A stretch of 64,000 nt of DNA from the NCBI RefSeq assembly GCF_030272615.1, contig NC_081409.1, positions 24,572,406 through 24,636,405 of the forward strand, in the 5' to 3' direction. A program made the position numbers and the translations under genes. Numbering within the stretch: the stretch's first letter is position 1; every line of letters begins with the position of its first letter. The notes beneath the pieces were generated by a model, which did not search any database, was not told where the DNA came from, and worked only from the letters and a program-made list of their open reading frames with translations. This DNA is from Cryptomeria japonica (Eukaryota > Streptophyta > Pinopsida > Cupressales > Cupressaceae). Below, piece after piece: positions 1 through 11,278 of this stretch.

Positions 1-700
1 ACCATTGAAGACCTTGATGAAATCCTGAACTTCTTCAAAACCAAGAACAATCATGATGAAAACTCCGTCCTAACACTCACAGTAGCCGAACTTGATCCAC
101 CTAATGATTCCTTACCACTTGTCTTTCCTGACCTCATTGACTGGGATGAACCTAAAATCCATGATATACCAATTTTCCCAAATGATGAATCTATTATCCA
201 TTACCTATGTATCGTAAATCTGGAAACAGGCTCTACCAGTGAACACAATAATGATGTCTACAAACTAGGGAATGCCAAGTCTCTCAGTCGCAAAAATGAA
301 CCAAATAAAGGATCTAATGCTGAAAACTAGTCAATGGCAATTCTAGATCACAAAAAAGTAAAAATAAAGGACGCATCTGAGGGTGAAAACCTTTTTAAGG
401 CACCTAACGATGGGAGGCTTGACACTCTTCCTAAGCACTTTCATGAGCAATCACCCATATTGATTGAGCCCACTCAGTCAATCAACATTGGTACCACGGA
501 AGCAGCCAGAAACATACACCTTGTAGAATCTCTGATAGAGGGAGAAAGATCAGCATTCATCATCTTCTTCAAAGAATAGCAAATTAACTTTTCTTGGTCA
601 TATGCTGATATGCCTGGGGTGGATCCACACTTAATCATGCATCACTTGTCCATCTCTTCAGGAGTTAAACCAGTAAAGCAAAAGCTACGAAAGATGAATC
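1..700 (+). pseudogene. Tat pol: linker upstream of reverse transcriptase
   Basis: This stretch reads as acidic, Pro/Asp/Asn-rich protein and then a segment resembling the protease-RT linker of plant Ty3/gypsy polyproteins. No protease active-site motif was found, so the protease is presumably left of the window. The text just before RT (about 590-700) has the usual lead-in with a PGVDP-like motif near 613-625 and a VKQKLRK-like motif near 675-690. It is a fossil and part of the same element as the following domains. Confidence 0.6.
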
Positions 701-1440
701 CATAGTTGGCACTCATGGTCAAAATTGAACTAAAGAAACTATTAGATGTCGGATTCATCCGACCCATTGACTATGTAGAATGGATTTCCAACATCGTTCT
801 AGTATCAAAACTAGATGGTAATATCAGAATATGCACTGACTTCAGAGACGTCAACAAAGCTTGTCCAAAGGACGACTTTCCTCTGCCCAGTATCAACATC
901 ATTGTACATCTCACAGCAGGCCATGCAATGCTCTCACTAATGGACAGTTTCTCAGGATATAACCAAATCAAAATAGCTCCTGAAGATCAAGATAAAACAA
1001 CATTCACCTATCCTTGGGGAGCATACTGGTGGAATGTTATGCCTTTTGGCTTAAAGAATGTAGGGGCCACTTATCAAAGAGCAATGACAACAATCTTCCA
1101 TGACATGATGCACACATTTACGGAAGACTATGTGGATGATTTACTAGCTAAATCCTTCACCAGAGCAGAACATCTCAACATCCTAACAAAGATCTTTGAT
1201 CGATTGGAGAAATTCCAAGTCAGGCTCAACCCTAAGAAATGTGTCTTCGGGGTTACATCAGACAAGTTACTAGGCTACATAGTCTCAGCTAAAGGTATTG
1301 AAGTAGATCTAGCAAAGGTACAAGCCATTATGGACATGCCACCACCGAAGAATATCAGCCAACTCAGATCTCTACAGGGATGACTTCAATCAATCAGGCG
1401 ATTCATCGCTCAGCTAGTCGATAAAAGTCTACCATTTAAC
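700..1440 (+). pseudogene. Tat reverse transcriptase domain
   Basis: Reverse transcriptase of the retroelement, which would copy its RNA into DNA. Visible family motifs are RICTDFRDVNKACPKDDFPLP, SLMDSFSGYNQIKIAPEDQ, TFTYPWGAYWWNVMPFGLKN, GATYQRAM, the catalytic YVDDLLAKS box (near 1129-1155), and the following LNPKKCVFGVTS and LLGYIVSAKGIEVD motifs. These match the palm and connection of plant Ty3/gypsy RT. It belongs to the broken Tat element and is not expected to be active. Confidence 0.9.
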
Positions 1441-1499
1441 CATTTACTACACAAAAATGTACCCTTCAAATGGGAGGCCAAGTGTGCAGAATCTTTTTA

Positions 1500-1910
1500 C
1501 CAAATCAAATAGTACCTGATGAATCCACCAGTTTTGGTACCACCAGTCGCAGGAAAGCCTCTTATTTTATATATCTCAACAATAGATATATCGCTGGGGG
1601 CACTATTGGCACAAGAAGATCAACAAGGGAAGGAACGTGCCATATATTACATTAGAAGGACATTGAATAGCTATGAACTCAACTATACATTCATTGAAAA
1701 GGCTTGCCTAATAGTGGTCTTCGCATCTCAAAAGTTCCGCCATTATATGCTAGCACACACCATCAAGCTAGTTGCAAAAATTGATCCTCTCAAATATCTA
1801 CTCAGCAAGGCAGCTCTTATAGGCCGATTGGCTAAATGGGTCATGATTCTTAGTGAATTTGACATTTAGTACACAGAAAGATGAGCCATCAAAGGACAAG
1901 CAATTGCAGA
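1500..1910 (+). pseudogene. Tat first RNase H domain
   Basis: This is the RNase H that normally follows Ty3/gypsy RT and removes the RNA strand of the hybrid. Recognisable stretches are LYISTIDISLGALLAQED, then RAIYYIRRTLNSYELNYT and FIEKACLIVVFASQKFRHYM, and near the end the typical LIGRLAKWVMILSEFDI. The last part leads directly into the second RNase H, as expected for a Tat element. Fossil. Confidence 0.85.
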
Positions 1911-1959
1911 TCAGTTGGCCAAAGCACTGCTACTAGGAAAACACACCATGGAGATTGAA

Positions 1960-2400
1960 TTTCTAGATAGGGACGTTCTTGCTCTTTCTACTAAACAATG
2001 GACTCTATACTTTGATGGATCCTATACACAACATGGTTCGGGTGCTGGCATTTTGTTCATCACTCCTGAAGGACACACTATACCAAGATCATATCGGCTT
2101 ATGTTTCCCTATACAAATAATGTGGCTGAATATGAGGCATTGGTTATAGGCATCAAAATGGCCGTAGAATGGAAAATCACAGAGTTAAAAGTCTATGGGG
2201 ACTCGCAACTGGTCATCCATCAAATCAACAACGACTATCAGACAAAGGATGACAAGCTACTACCCTACAAGCGAATGGTGGATGACTTCAAACAATATTT
2301 TGTGCACATCACCTTCGAGCAAATACCAAGGTTAAACAACAAAGTACCCAATGCAATGGCTACTATCGCTTCACTACTACAAATTCTGGAGCAACAGAGT
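1960..2400 (+). pseudogene. Tat second, archaeal-type RNase H domain
   Basis: An additional RNase H of archaeal type, the feature that separates Tat elements from other plant Ty3/gypsy lineages. Motifs seen are LYFDGSYTQHGSGAGIL, TNNVAEYEALVIGIKMA, VYGDSQLVIHQI and FEQIPRLNN, covering the usual acidic catalytic positions of this fold. It lies between the normal RNase H and the integrase. Fossil. Confidence 0.87.
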
Positions 2401-2599
2401 CATTATGAGTTCCTGGTAGAGCAACTGTTCTCCCCCACCTATGACCACTCTGAATCCCAGGTTATCTATGCCTTGACTGGTTCAGATTCTCCGTTATATG
2501 GACTGATATATGACTACCTCAAGCACAATATCTTACCAATTGACCAATCCCGTAACCAAAAATGTAACTTTATCCGACAAGCTGCCCGTTACACCCTTA

Positions 2600-3750
2600 C
2601 CACTGATACTTTGTATCGTCGAGGTCTAGATGGTACTCTTCTTTGTTGTCTTGATCGTAATGATTTCGATTCTGCTTTACATGAGCTTCATGAAGGTATT
2701 TGTGGCACACATTCAAGTGGTACTACTCTTGCTAAAAAGCTTCTAAGGATGAGATACTACTGACCTACAATGGAAAAAGACTCATATCACTTCGCCAAGA
2801 AATGTCCTAAATGCCAGATCCATGGTAATCTGATACATGCACCAGCACAAGAACTACAACCATTTACAACTTCCTGGCCCTTTTGTCAGTGGGGACTGGA
2901 CTTAGTAGGCAAAATTGATCCTTCATCTTCAAATGGACACAAGTTCATTATAACTGCAACAGAGTACTTTACCAAATGGATCGAAGCAGTTCCCATGACC
3001 ACAGTGACTGGGAAACAAATTGCCTCTTTTATCCTCAATTATCTGATCTACAGATATGGTATTCCAAGTTCAATCATCACAGATAATGGATGACCTTTCA
3101 AAAATCAAGATGTCCAGGAACTATGTGAAAATTTCAAAATCCAACATCAGTTTTCTACACCATATTACCCACAGGGCAATGGTCAAGCAGAAGCATCTAA
3201 CAAGACAATACTGAAAATCCTCAAGAAAATAGTAAATGATGCAGGAAAAGATTGGCACGTACAACTCAATCGAGCACTTTGGGCATACAGGACCAGCATC
3301 CGCACACCTACAGGAGCAACACCATACTCATTGGTATATGGATCAGAGGCCATTTTACCCCTGGAGGTAGAAATCCCATCTCTCAGAGTCTCTTTGAAAG
3401 GATTAATCCCGGATGAAGAGTATCGAGTTAACCGACTGCAAGAACTTGAACTCTTAGATGAAAGATGTCAGCATGCTTATACTCATCTCAAAGCATATCA
3501 ACAACGCATGTGCAGGAGCTACAATCACAAGGTCATCCCCCGCAACTTCAAGGTTGGTGACCTAGTCCTCAAAGAAAATCCAAGAAATCAGCAAGATCGA
3601 GAAAAGAAAGGGAAATTTGAGCCTAACTGGTTGGGTCCCTATGTCATCATATCAGTTTATGGATCAGGTGCCTATCAGCTAACAAATTCAGAAGGCGATA
3701 TGCTAGATGAACCAACTAACAACATCCATCTGAAGAAATACTATACTTAA
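2600..3750 (+). pseudogene. Tat integrase domain
   Basis: Integrase, which would insert the element's DNA into the genome. An HHCC zinc-binding region is visible (LHEGICGTHSSG followed by CPKCQIHG near 2805-2825). The catalytic core follows with GLDLVGKIDPSS, YFTKWIEAVP and a DNG motif near 3083-3091, and then AEASNKTI. The C-terminus has LNRALWAYRTS, TPYSLVYGSEAILPLE and a GPY-type motif (NWLGPYVIISVYGSGAYQL) just before the end near 3750. Fossil. Confidence 0.9.
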
Positions 3751-5040
3751 GTGGCCTAGTGCACAGAAAAAGCCAAAATAAACAAAAAAACAAAAAAATC
3801 TAGAAAAAGCAAAAACAAAGTACAATAAAAACAAAGGGTGAAAACCTGGTAAACAAGTGCTCTTGTGAAAGAATGGCTCCTCCATCTATATCCATACCAT
3901 TTTATCCATACAAACACTATCGGCCATCGCCCGACACTTAGCAAATATCCATTCAGGACATACTTAGCATAGTCATTATCTTGATTTGTCTATATATATC
4001 CTCTTATCATGGATCCACCATGGCTTGGAAATCACTGTACATATTCACAATCAAGAGGCACACTCAGCTAGGGGCATTTAAATCATCTCAATATTGCAAA
4101 CACTCAAGACATCAAGGCTATTTGCAAAACTCAACAGCTTGACATCCAACAACAAAAACTACCCTTCATCGCCAAACAAAACAAATCACAAAAATACCAA
4201 GGATGGATGATTTTTTGAAGTACTGAATGTTGCACTATAGCATAAAATCTTGACTAGTTTTGCATTTTGAACTTTTCGAATTATCGGATTCTCTTCCTTG
4301 TCTCAATAAATGCTTCATAGCTAGAGATCATGAAGAACTTCCAATATTTTCTTAGTCTTCTATTTGGGAGGCGATCACTTGTACTGTGTGAATACATGCC
4401 TCGAGACGTGATACATCGAATATCACTAAAGGCCTGATTCTGCTTCATGCATACAAATGATCTAATCTTGTCTGTTTACTCCATACACACTCAGGTCGTC
4501 CTGGTTCAATTATACCTTGATGCTTGTGCTATCTTGCAAAATCAAATATCATGTAAATTTTTCTCAGGTCATTATGGTTCAATTATACCATTATGCTTGT
4601 ATAAATTTTCAACATATCCTAAACAAATCAATGCTCAATGATGATATCTACAAAGAAAGCAAACAAATGGCTATATCAGATGGCAAATGCAGAATGAGGA
4701 TGCTACCAAAAACATAGTTGCATATTATTTTACAATTAGTTGCATATTATTCTACAATTAGTTGCATATCATTTAACATGTTTGCATATCAAGGTACGTT
4801 TAGCAGCATATTAAATCATACATCTCATATCAAGATACATTTAGCAGCATATTAAATCATACATCTCATTTTCAAGATACATCTCAAGCATATAAAAGCA
4901 TACATCTTGCATCATACATTACATCATACATTTAAAGCATTGCATCATCACATAAAATAACCCACATAACATGCATCCACATAAACACATCACATGATCA
5001 AAGCAAATGGGGCTGTATATATATATCTCAAAAATGATCA
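3751..5040 (+). other. Tat spacer after integrase, non-coding, with short repeats
   Basis: Non-coding spacer between integrase and the antisense ORF. From about 4495 to 4615 a segment containing GGTTCAATTATACC is repeated twice. From about 4715 to 4930 there are two or three copies each of TTGCATATTATT and of a roughly 55-bp unit containing TTTAGCAGCATATTAAATCA. No coding signal is convincing here. Confidence 0.6.
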
Positions 5041-5044
5041 AAAT

Positions 5045-7046
5045 CTACAAAATGTGTCTAGTACAAAGAATACAATGCTCAAAAATACAACGGAGACCAT
5101 GTCTCTCAAGTATGACTATCCCCTGACGGAGATGGTCTCGCTCCAGATGCACCCGCCCCTGGATCTCCAGGAGGGTCCTGTCCCGGTGGCCTCGTAACAC
5201 CTCGGCTCTCAAATCGTGACCTAGTAGCTCGAGATCGACTAGATCTCGACTATGCAAAACTCTGTACTCGTCGGTCCCTAGGTACTGCAGCCTCATAGTG
5301 CCGCCTATAATACTTTGCCTCCTGCGCTCTCAGCGCGAACTCTCTCAGGGTGTCTCTCATTGGACCACCTGTTGCTGCTCTCTGCATGCTCAACACCACC
5401 TCCTCCGCTCGTCCCCTCCGCTCTATCTTGGTGTCTCACTCAGTGGTCAACTGAGCAACCTGCCACTGATAAGTCAAAATCTGTGCCTGCAGCTGCTGAA
5501 CGGTCACCTGTAGAGTCTGGATCTGTGCATCCTCTATATGACCAGGGATCCAAACCCGTAGTGGTACCTGTGTTGGAGGAACCCCTCCCACTCAGCCTGT
5601 CCTCAGTACTGGAGGTGGAAGTACGTCCGTCCTCCTCCTCTATGCTGGTCAACTAGGCTCATCATCGCCCCCTACTACAGCTAGCACCTCCCCCACTCTC
5701 CCCTCTCTACTAGCTCCGATAGCCAATCCACCTCTCCCCCTATCTATCCTCCCCTATCACACTGCTCTCTCCACACCCCTATCCCCTCTCCTCCCTCTAT
5801 CTCCTTCCCTCCCTCTAACTCCTCTCCCTCATCCTCCTCCTCCATCCTCCCCATCATCTCCGTCATCTCCCCTATCTCCCTCCTCCTCATCCGAATCAAA
5901 TGATGGCCTCATCTCCTCAGGATCAGATATCCTGGCCATCGCCCGCATAGCAAACAATCAGGCAAACTCATCTATCATACCCGCATCCTGAATCTCCAGG
6001 GCATAGTCCCATATCTTCCCGGCCAACCCCACAAACTCCTCTACCGCCACGACACTATCAATGGTTGGCCCCCAATCAGCCACATCCTGTTGTCGTCGTG
6101 CATAAAGGTAAGCTCCCTGCGGAATACCCTGCTGGTGCCCAAACTGCCTCAAAACTCGGGTCACCACAAATCTCTCAATCATGAATGGGGTCCTCCCGAT
6201 CAGGTACCAGGTCATGAAAATAAAGGGCATCTCCAGCCCATCCTTGGCCCACACCTCACATCCTATATACAGTCGCCATGTGACCGTATCTATGTCATCC
6301 AACACTCTCCTCTAATGCTCTAGTTTGCCCAGCTTACGCTGGACAACTAGACCCCTGTATCCGTAGGCATATGCTGCACCTATGGGCCTGTCCCTGTCTG
6401 CTAGTGGCCTCGCTGCTGGAATGTGCTCCCAGCACCATACCTGTAATAATGTCACGCCAGCTGACAAACTGCCGTAACCGAGGTATACTACCTCATGCAG
6501 ACTCTTGTATAAATGGGCTAGCATAGCTGACCCCCATGCAAACCTCTGGCCCTGTGTGACCATCTCCTCCAAAACTAGCCCCCATCCCACCGAGAATCCC
6601 TTTGACCTGCGATCAGGACAAAGGAATCCACCAATAAACCCTGCTAGTACGGATGACAGTGGTGCGTAGTCCAAGTCTAGAAACTCCTGCCATGGGATCT
6701 CATATTCACAGACGGTATCATCCTGAAAAATGCGGCGCAGTGCCTCTGTCCCACCCTCCTCAGACTGCTCATATGGTAGTAGTGCACCTACTACAGGGAT
6801 GCGCAAGATCCTATAACAGTCCTCTGGTGTGACTGTCATCTCTCCAGTGGAAAAATGGAAGGTGTTGGTGTCGCTATGCCACTTTTCTGCCAAAGCTGTC
6901 AGTAACCCTCGGTTCACAGTGAACCGAGGCATATCCAAGAGGGAAGTCAAACCACATCTCTTGATGATATCGAGATTGGCTTGCGACAACCATGGTATCA
7001 ATGTCCACGGTCTGGGGAATCTCTCCCACGACTGAACCATGCCCAA
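5045..7046 (-). pseudogene. antisense extra ORF of Tat element with plant mobile domain (PMD)
   Basis: Read on the minus strand from about 7046, the first ~350 residues match the plant mobile domain, a transposon-associated fold also found in host MAIN/MAIL proteins. Motifs include RFTVNRGLLTALAEKWHSD, TFHFSTGEMTVTPEDCYRIL, IPVVGALLPYE, GFLCPDRRSKGFSVGWGLV and WCWEHIPAARPLADRDRP. Downstream, 5958-6305 continues the domain, and the C-terminal part (about 5045-5900) is a low-complexity acidic and Arg/Gly/Ser-rich tail encoded by a pyrimidine-rich plus strand. Antisense PMD ORFs between integrase and 3' LTR are known in Tat elements. It is a fossil with a few breaks, although the main PMD block is long and well preserved. 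Confidence 0.85.
5680..5900. repeat. polypyrimidine-rich low-complexity tract
   Basis: About 220 bases of the plus strand are almost entirely C and T (runs such as CCTCCCCCACTCTCCCCTCT). On the minus strand this is a purine tract within the tail of the antisense ORF, coding Glu, Gly and Arg-rich sequence. Confidence 0.75.
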
Positions 7047-7194
7047 TCGCTCCTGTCAACAAGCAAAGTAACTCCAATATTAGTTTCCACATCAAATCAA
7101 AGATATCAAAATCAAACTTACATCAACAAACATGAAACAATTTGCTCATCTACATCAAAGTTCAAAATCTTATCATTTCATATCAACTTGTAAA

Positions 7195-7365
7195 ACAACT
7201 CAAGTTCTCAAAAACCATATCAAAACTTGTAACACAACTCAAGTCTCCACAATCACATAAACTTGTAAAACAACTTAAGTTTCCCACCCATATCAGCTTG
7301 TAACACAAATCAAGTTTCCAACCCATATCGGCTTGTAACACAACTCAGGCTTCACACATTGAACT
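7195..7365. repeat. degenerate tandem repeat, ~40-50-bp unit
   Basis: Four to five imperfect copies of a unit containing CTTGTAACACAACTCAAGTTT occur between the antisense ORF start and the next repeat array. The unit length varies and copies differ by several substitutions. Confidence 0.7.
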
Positions 7366-7544
7366 TGAAACAGAACACGCAAATAACTCATATTTTGATC
7401 AAAACATCACATTGATATCTATACATAACTTGAAAAAATCACAAATCAAAACAAGTTATACCAACGCTCATATTGGACAAATCCATAAAATCATGACAGA
7501 CAAAGCAAACAAATTTACAAATCGGCTCATCTCGCAAAAATTTT

Positions 7545-8010
7545 CCAGATGCGCTAAAATAGATACTCAATGCGCTAAAAAACCCCCATGCGCTAGGCTA
7601 TCTTTCCTACGTGCTAATCTATTCACCCTATGCGCTAGGTCAACCCTACGTGCTAACTCTTTCCCCCCATGCGCCACCTAACCTACCCTATGCGCTAAAC
7701 TAACTCTACACACTAATCTACACCTCCTAGGCGCTACCAGTTTGACCCTATGCGCTAGGTTAACCCTACGCGCTAAACCCCCTTTACTATGAGAACCCCT
7801 ACGACCCCTATGTGCTAGGTCAACCCTACGCACTAACCTGTTGACTGAACATGCTATCCGACGGTTGCTATGCACTATTCTACATGTATGCACTAACCTA
7901 TTAGTTTTATGTGCTATCCTATCTTTTTCGGATGCAACCCCTAAAATTAAACTTGCTGCGCTACTTCAAACTTCGTATGCACTAATCTAAGCCCTAGATG
8001 CGCTACACCG
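7545..8010. repeat. GCGCTA-motif repeat array in Tat spacer
   Basis: More than 15 occurrences of a short motif close to TATGCGCTA or TACGCGCTAA, spaced about 15-30 bases apart and separated by AACC/ACCCTA-rich filler. It is much richer in CpG than its surroundings. Apparent reading frames over it are low-complexity and are not treated as genes. Confidence 0.75.
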
Positions 8011-9488
8011 TTAAACCCGAACTTTGAAAATCAAAAAATGACTAAAAACGACAAAATGAAAAGTCAACAGAGGGTCAAAAATGTTGACTTACTGGTAGTC
8101 CACGCGCTGCAGGTCTCCGGTACCTCCGAACGCACTTGAAACGGTGTCTATGATACGGAATAGGCATTTTCTTTGCAGACCAAATTCTCTTTCTCCAAAG
8201 TCAACAAAGCATAAATGAATCTAAATCAAGCCCTTTTCCCCTTTTATAGGAGGAAAATGAAATTAGGGTTAGCTGAATGGACCTATAATATGGTCGCGGT
8301 CTCCCCTATAACGTAACATTTGTAACTTATCAGGAGATGAATCAATTTGCACACAAATCACATCAACGAAATCATACACATCATACGCAACTCATCAAAT
8401 TAAATAAAAAAAATTTCAAATATTGATTCATCTCCCGAGGGGGCATCACACATCATATCTGGGGCACAACTGGCAAAACAAAAGAGCGACACAAAAATTG
8501 CATTTGATCATAAATCACAAAAACACATCATTTTCTTTGAAATAACATGTGCACACATGTCACTCCAAAGAGGGGCAAAATGTAGACATATAAAAATGAC
8601 CATATTCCTAAATGAATATTTTATGTTCATTTCTCTATTTGATTAAATCCAATTTAATTAAATTATCCACATTCTTCTATTTTATTAAATAAATTACTCA
8701 TTTTATTTAAATAAAATTCACTATACCCATTTAATGAATAAATCATTTTATTCAATTAAATCCCCCCTATCCACTTTTAATTAAATAGTTATCCTAAAAT
8801 TGAATAAATCTAATTTATTTAATTTCCCCAAATTGCAACCAAATTGAATTAAATCCTATTATCCCTCCATCCACTTGCAAAATCCTAAACCTATTTCTAA
8901 TCCCTTCTAGACTCTTCTAATCGCTTATAATTAGCCTAACCCATCATCCTAAACTTTGTCACATCCCTAAGCAAGGGGAGGTCACTTCTCAAACCCTCAA
9001 AGTCTTTGATAACCGTTAAAGGCTTTCAACCTTCAACCACTTAATTCCTCAAAGTATTTGATAACCATTAAAGGCTTCCAACTTTCAACCAGTTAATCCC
9101 CCAAAGTCTCCAATAACCATTAATGGTTAACTCAAACCCTCTTACATGGTTAAAAAATTTGTTTTAACTCAACCTTCATCCAACCCAAGGGTCTCATCAG
9201 GCCTTTAATGCTTTGACCATGATTATCTCTTAATCATTTGCACATAGGTTTATCCTTGGATTTACTCTTAATCCAGTGGGTAATCCTAATTTAAACTTGA
9301 CCCTTACCCTCTAGATAACCATGAGGTCTCCTTAGGCATTTAATGCCTCCAACCCCTTCTCTCAACCCAACCCTATGTTGACACTTGTCACCATTTCATT
9401 GGTGCCAATTACAAACATGGATCCCCAACTTTCAAACTTGGCCCTTGATTAAACCTTTCAATCTTGACCATCGATTGCCTTGTTTGTG

Positions 9489-9498
9489 CTATAAATAG
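9489..9498 (+). promoter_or_regulatory. TATA-box-like motif in Tat LTR
   Basis: CTATAAATAG lies about 0.9 kb into the LTR, the expected place for the promoter of the element's genomic RNA. Called from sequence only. Confidence 0.55.
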
Positions 9499-9818
9499 AG
9501 CTCTCATTCCTCCATTTTAAACAATCATCCTTCAAATTTGTAGTATCACACTTATGCTCAAATACATTCAAGCTTTCATATCATTTTCATGATCATCATT
9601 TTAGCCTCTTTGAAATCAGGAATTAGTCTAAGTATGCATGTTTAGAATAATTTCTTTATCATTTAGCTCAATTATAGACTAATAAATCATGTTAGGATAG
9701 TATTCATACTAATCTTGTCATCTTATCATTTAGTTTATTGCCTTTCAAGATCATGCATAGCTTAGCATACCTTTCATTCTAAAAATTATCAAAGCATCCC
9801 TCGTTCTTGCATTTGCCA

Positions 9819-9869
9819 TCCCTAAACCATTTTGCTCAGAGATCTGAGCAAAAACATTGGTTTGAGGGA
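9819..9869. other. strong hairpin in LTR R/U5 region
   Basis: TTTTGCTCAGA and its exact reverse complement TCTGAGCAAAA are separated by two bases; the stem extends outward imperfectly (CCCTAAACCA against TGGTTTGAGGG) to about 20 pairs. It lies some 330 bases downstream of the TATA-like box, so it would be in the transcript leader or tail. Confidence 0.7.
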
Positions 9870-10199
9870 CATTGTGAGATAGAGAACCATGGGACCCACC
9901 TTGGGAAGCTGAGTAATACATTATTACTCCATAGCTTGCATCAAGAAGTCCTCTGTGTGTGTGGATAAGTTTTTAACAATATTTTCACATATTGAGTTTT
10001 ATCAGCCCACTTTTCCCTCATACAGAAGTCTCAACCCAAAGTTTGGACATTCATTTGGTAAAGTCACTATTTCCATAGCTAGTGTTTATTTGATTATCAA
10101 CCCAGGGACGTAATACTTGAAATGGGTCTGCACTATATATGCACTAAGTTCCTGTGACAGCTATTCTGCATTACTGCAACAACTAACATTATGCAAAAA

Positions 10200-11278
10200 A
10201 GGTAAGTAAGAATTGAAACTATAGAAAGGCTACAGGAAAAATTCTACATAAATTCATAAGAGCAATACTGGATAAATTCAATGTTGATAATAAGAAATTA
10301 CTCTACTTTGGTTTGGCTGCATGAATAGTCAGTGGATCTATTTCTAGTAGTTGCAGGAACAGTCAATGCAAGAACATCTACTATAGCTAAGGAAAGAAAA
10401 CTAATCTTAACAAATGCATAGGAACACTCACCAAGTGGGTTCCCTTGAATGAGTGATACCAAGCTTCCCAAAAACAACTCTAAATGCTCAAAATAACATA
10501 TTTTTATTCAGCGTTCTTTGGAAGTCATTACATGATTCAATATGAAAAGAAACTCAAAAATACTTATGAAAAATCCTCTGCTCTATTTTCCTTCTCTTTC
10601 TATCTAACCTCTGAGAAGGTAAAGAGCTTATTATTAAAAAAAAATCATCTACTATAGACAACACAAATCACGCCGGAAAGAAGAGGTGGATAATTGACCG
10701 AGAAAGGAGATAGTTTGAGTTATGCTACATGAAATACGGATCTAAACCGAACCATAGTCATAAGATACTATGACGGTATTTACGACTTCAATGTCTACCT
10801 ATGTTAGACATTGGTAGTATTGCTTGATTGCTCCTCTTATGTTGTTCCTTACGCTTCTCAGCTTTTCTGTTGTTCGATCTTTAGTCATCTTCTTGAGTAT
10901 CATTTCCTTCAATTGGCATGATAGGTGAACATCCACCCCAAAATCATTTATTCCCTACACTACAAAAGAAATAACATACAATAACATACATACACATTTT
11001 ATTTAATCAAGACATCTATTAATTTCACATATGATATTGTCCTAAACAATCCACATGGCAACAAAAATAAATCACATGGCTGCAAGAATAAATGGCATGG
11101 CTGCAGGAATAAACTAGCAAAGATAAAACATGATCTAATAGGTTCAAGCTAACATATGGAATACATCTAGTAAACTTCCAATACATCACTACTACTATGC
11201 AAATCAAAAGATGACAAAATCTCAAGAGTTATGAGGATAGAAATATGACAATGTCTCAACTCATCATACCCCCAAACT
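10200..11278. other. intergenic, no gene seen
   Basis: No convincing coding or repeat feature on either strand, apart from a two-copy short repeat (CATGGCTGCA, AATAAA) at about 11070-11115. The right part may be 3' flank of the minus-strand remnant A. Confidence 0.5.

Larger units (their letters stand above)
1..10200 (+). mobile_element. Ty3/gypsy element, Tat lineage, 3' part with 3' LTR; broken
   Basis: The window opens inside the coding region of a large LTR retrotransposon; its 5' LTR, gag and probably protease lie to the left. In order there are an acidic linker, reverse transcriptase, RNase H, a second archaeal-type RNase H, integrase, a long non-coding spacer holding an antisense plant-mobile-domain ORF, a polypurine tract and a 3' LTR. 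The double RNase H and the antisense extra ORF between integrase and LTR are known hallmarks of the Tat lineage (Ogre/Retand relatives). It is a fossil with roughly five to ten breaks across pol and the antisense ORF. Age cannot be estimated because the partner LTR is not in the window. The right border is approximate. Confidence 0.88.
8581..10200 (+). mobile_element. 3' LTR of the Tat element (right border approximate)
   Basis: The left border is sharp: a polypurine tract (AAAGAGGGGCAAAA) ends at 8580 and is followed by TGTAGACATA, a normal TG start. A TATA-box-like CTATAAATAG is present near 9489, so U3 is about 0.9 kb. A strong hairpin lies at 9819-9869. The end of U5 could not be fixed; no terminal CA with a matching target duplication is obvious, and the border lies between about 10.0 and 10.3 kb. 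Confidence 0.72.

Noticed and set aside
5298-5656. Plus-strand Leu/Ser/Pro-rich frames opposite the antisense ORF
   Set aside because: They are shadows of the minus-strand low-complexity tail.
7678-7893. Arg/Val/Leu-rich minus-strand frame
   Set aside because: It is produced by the GCGCTA repeat array and has no independent support.
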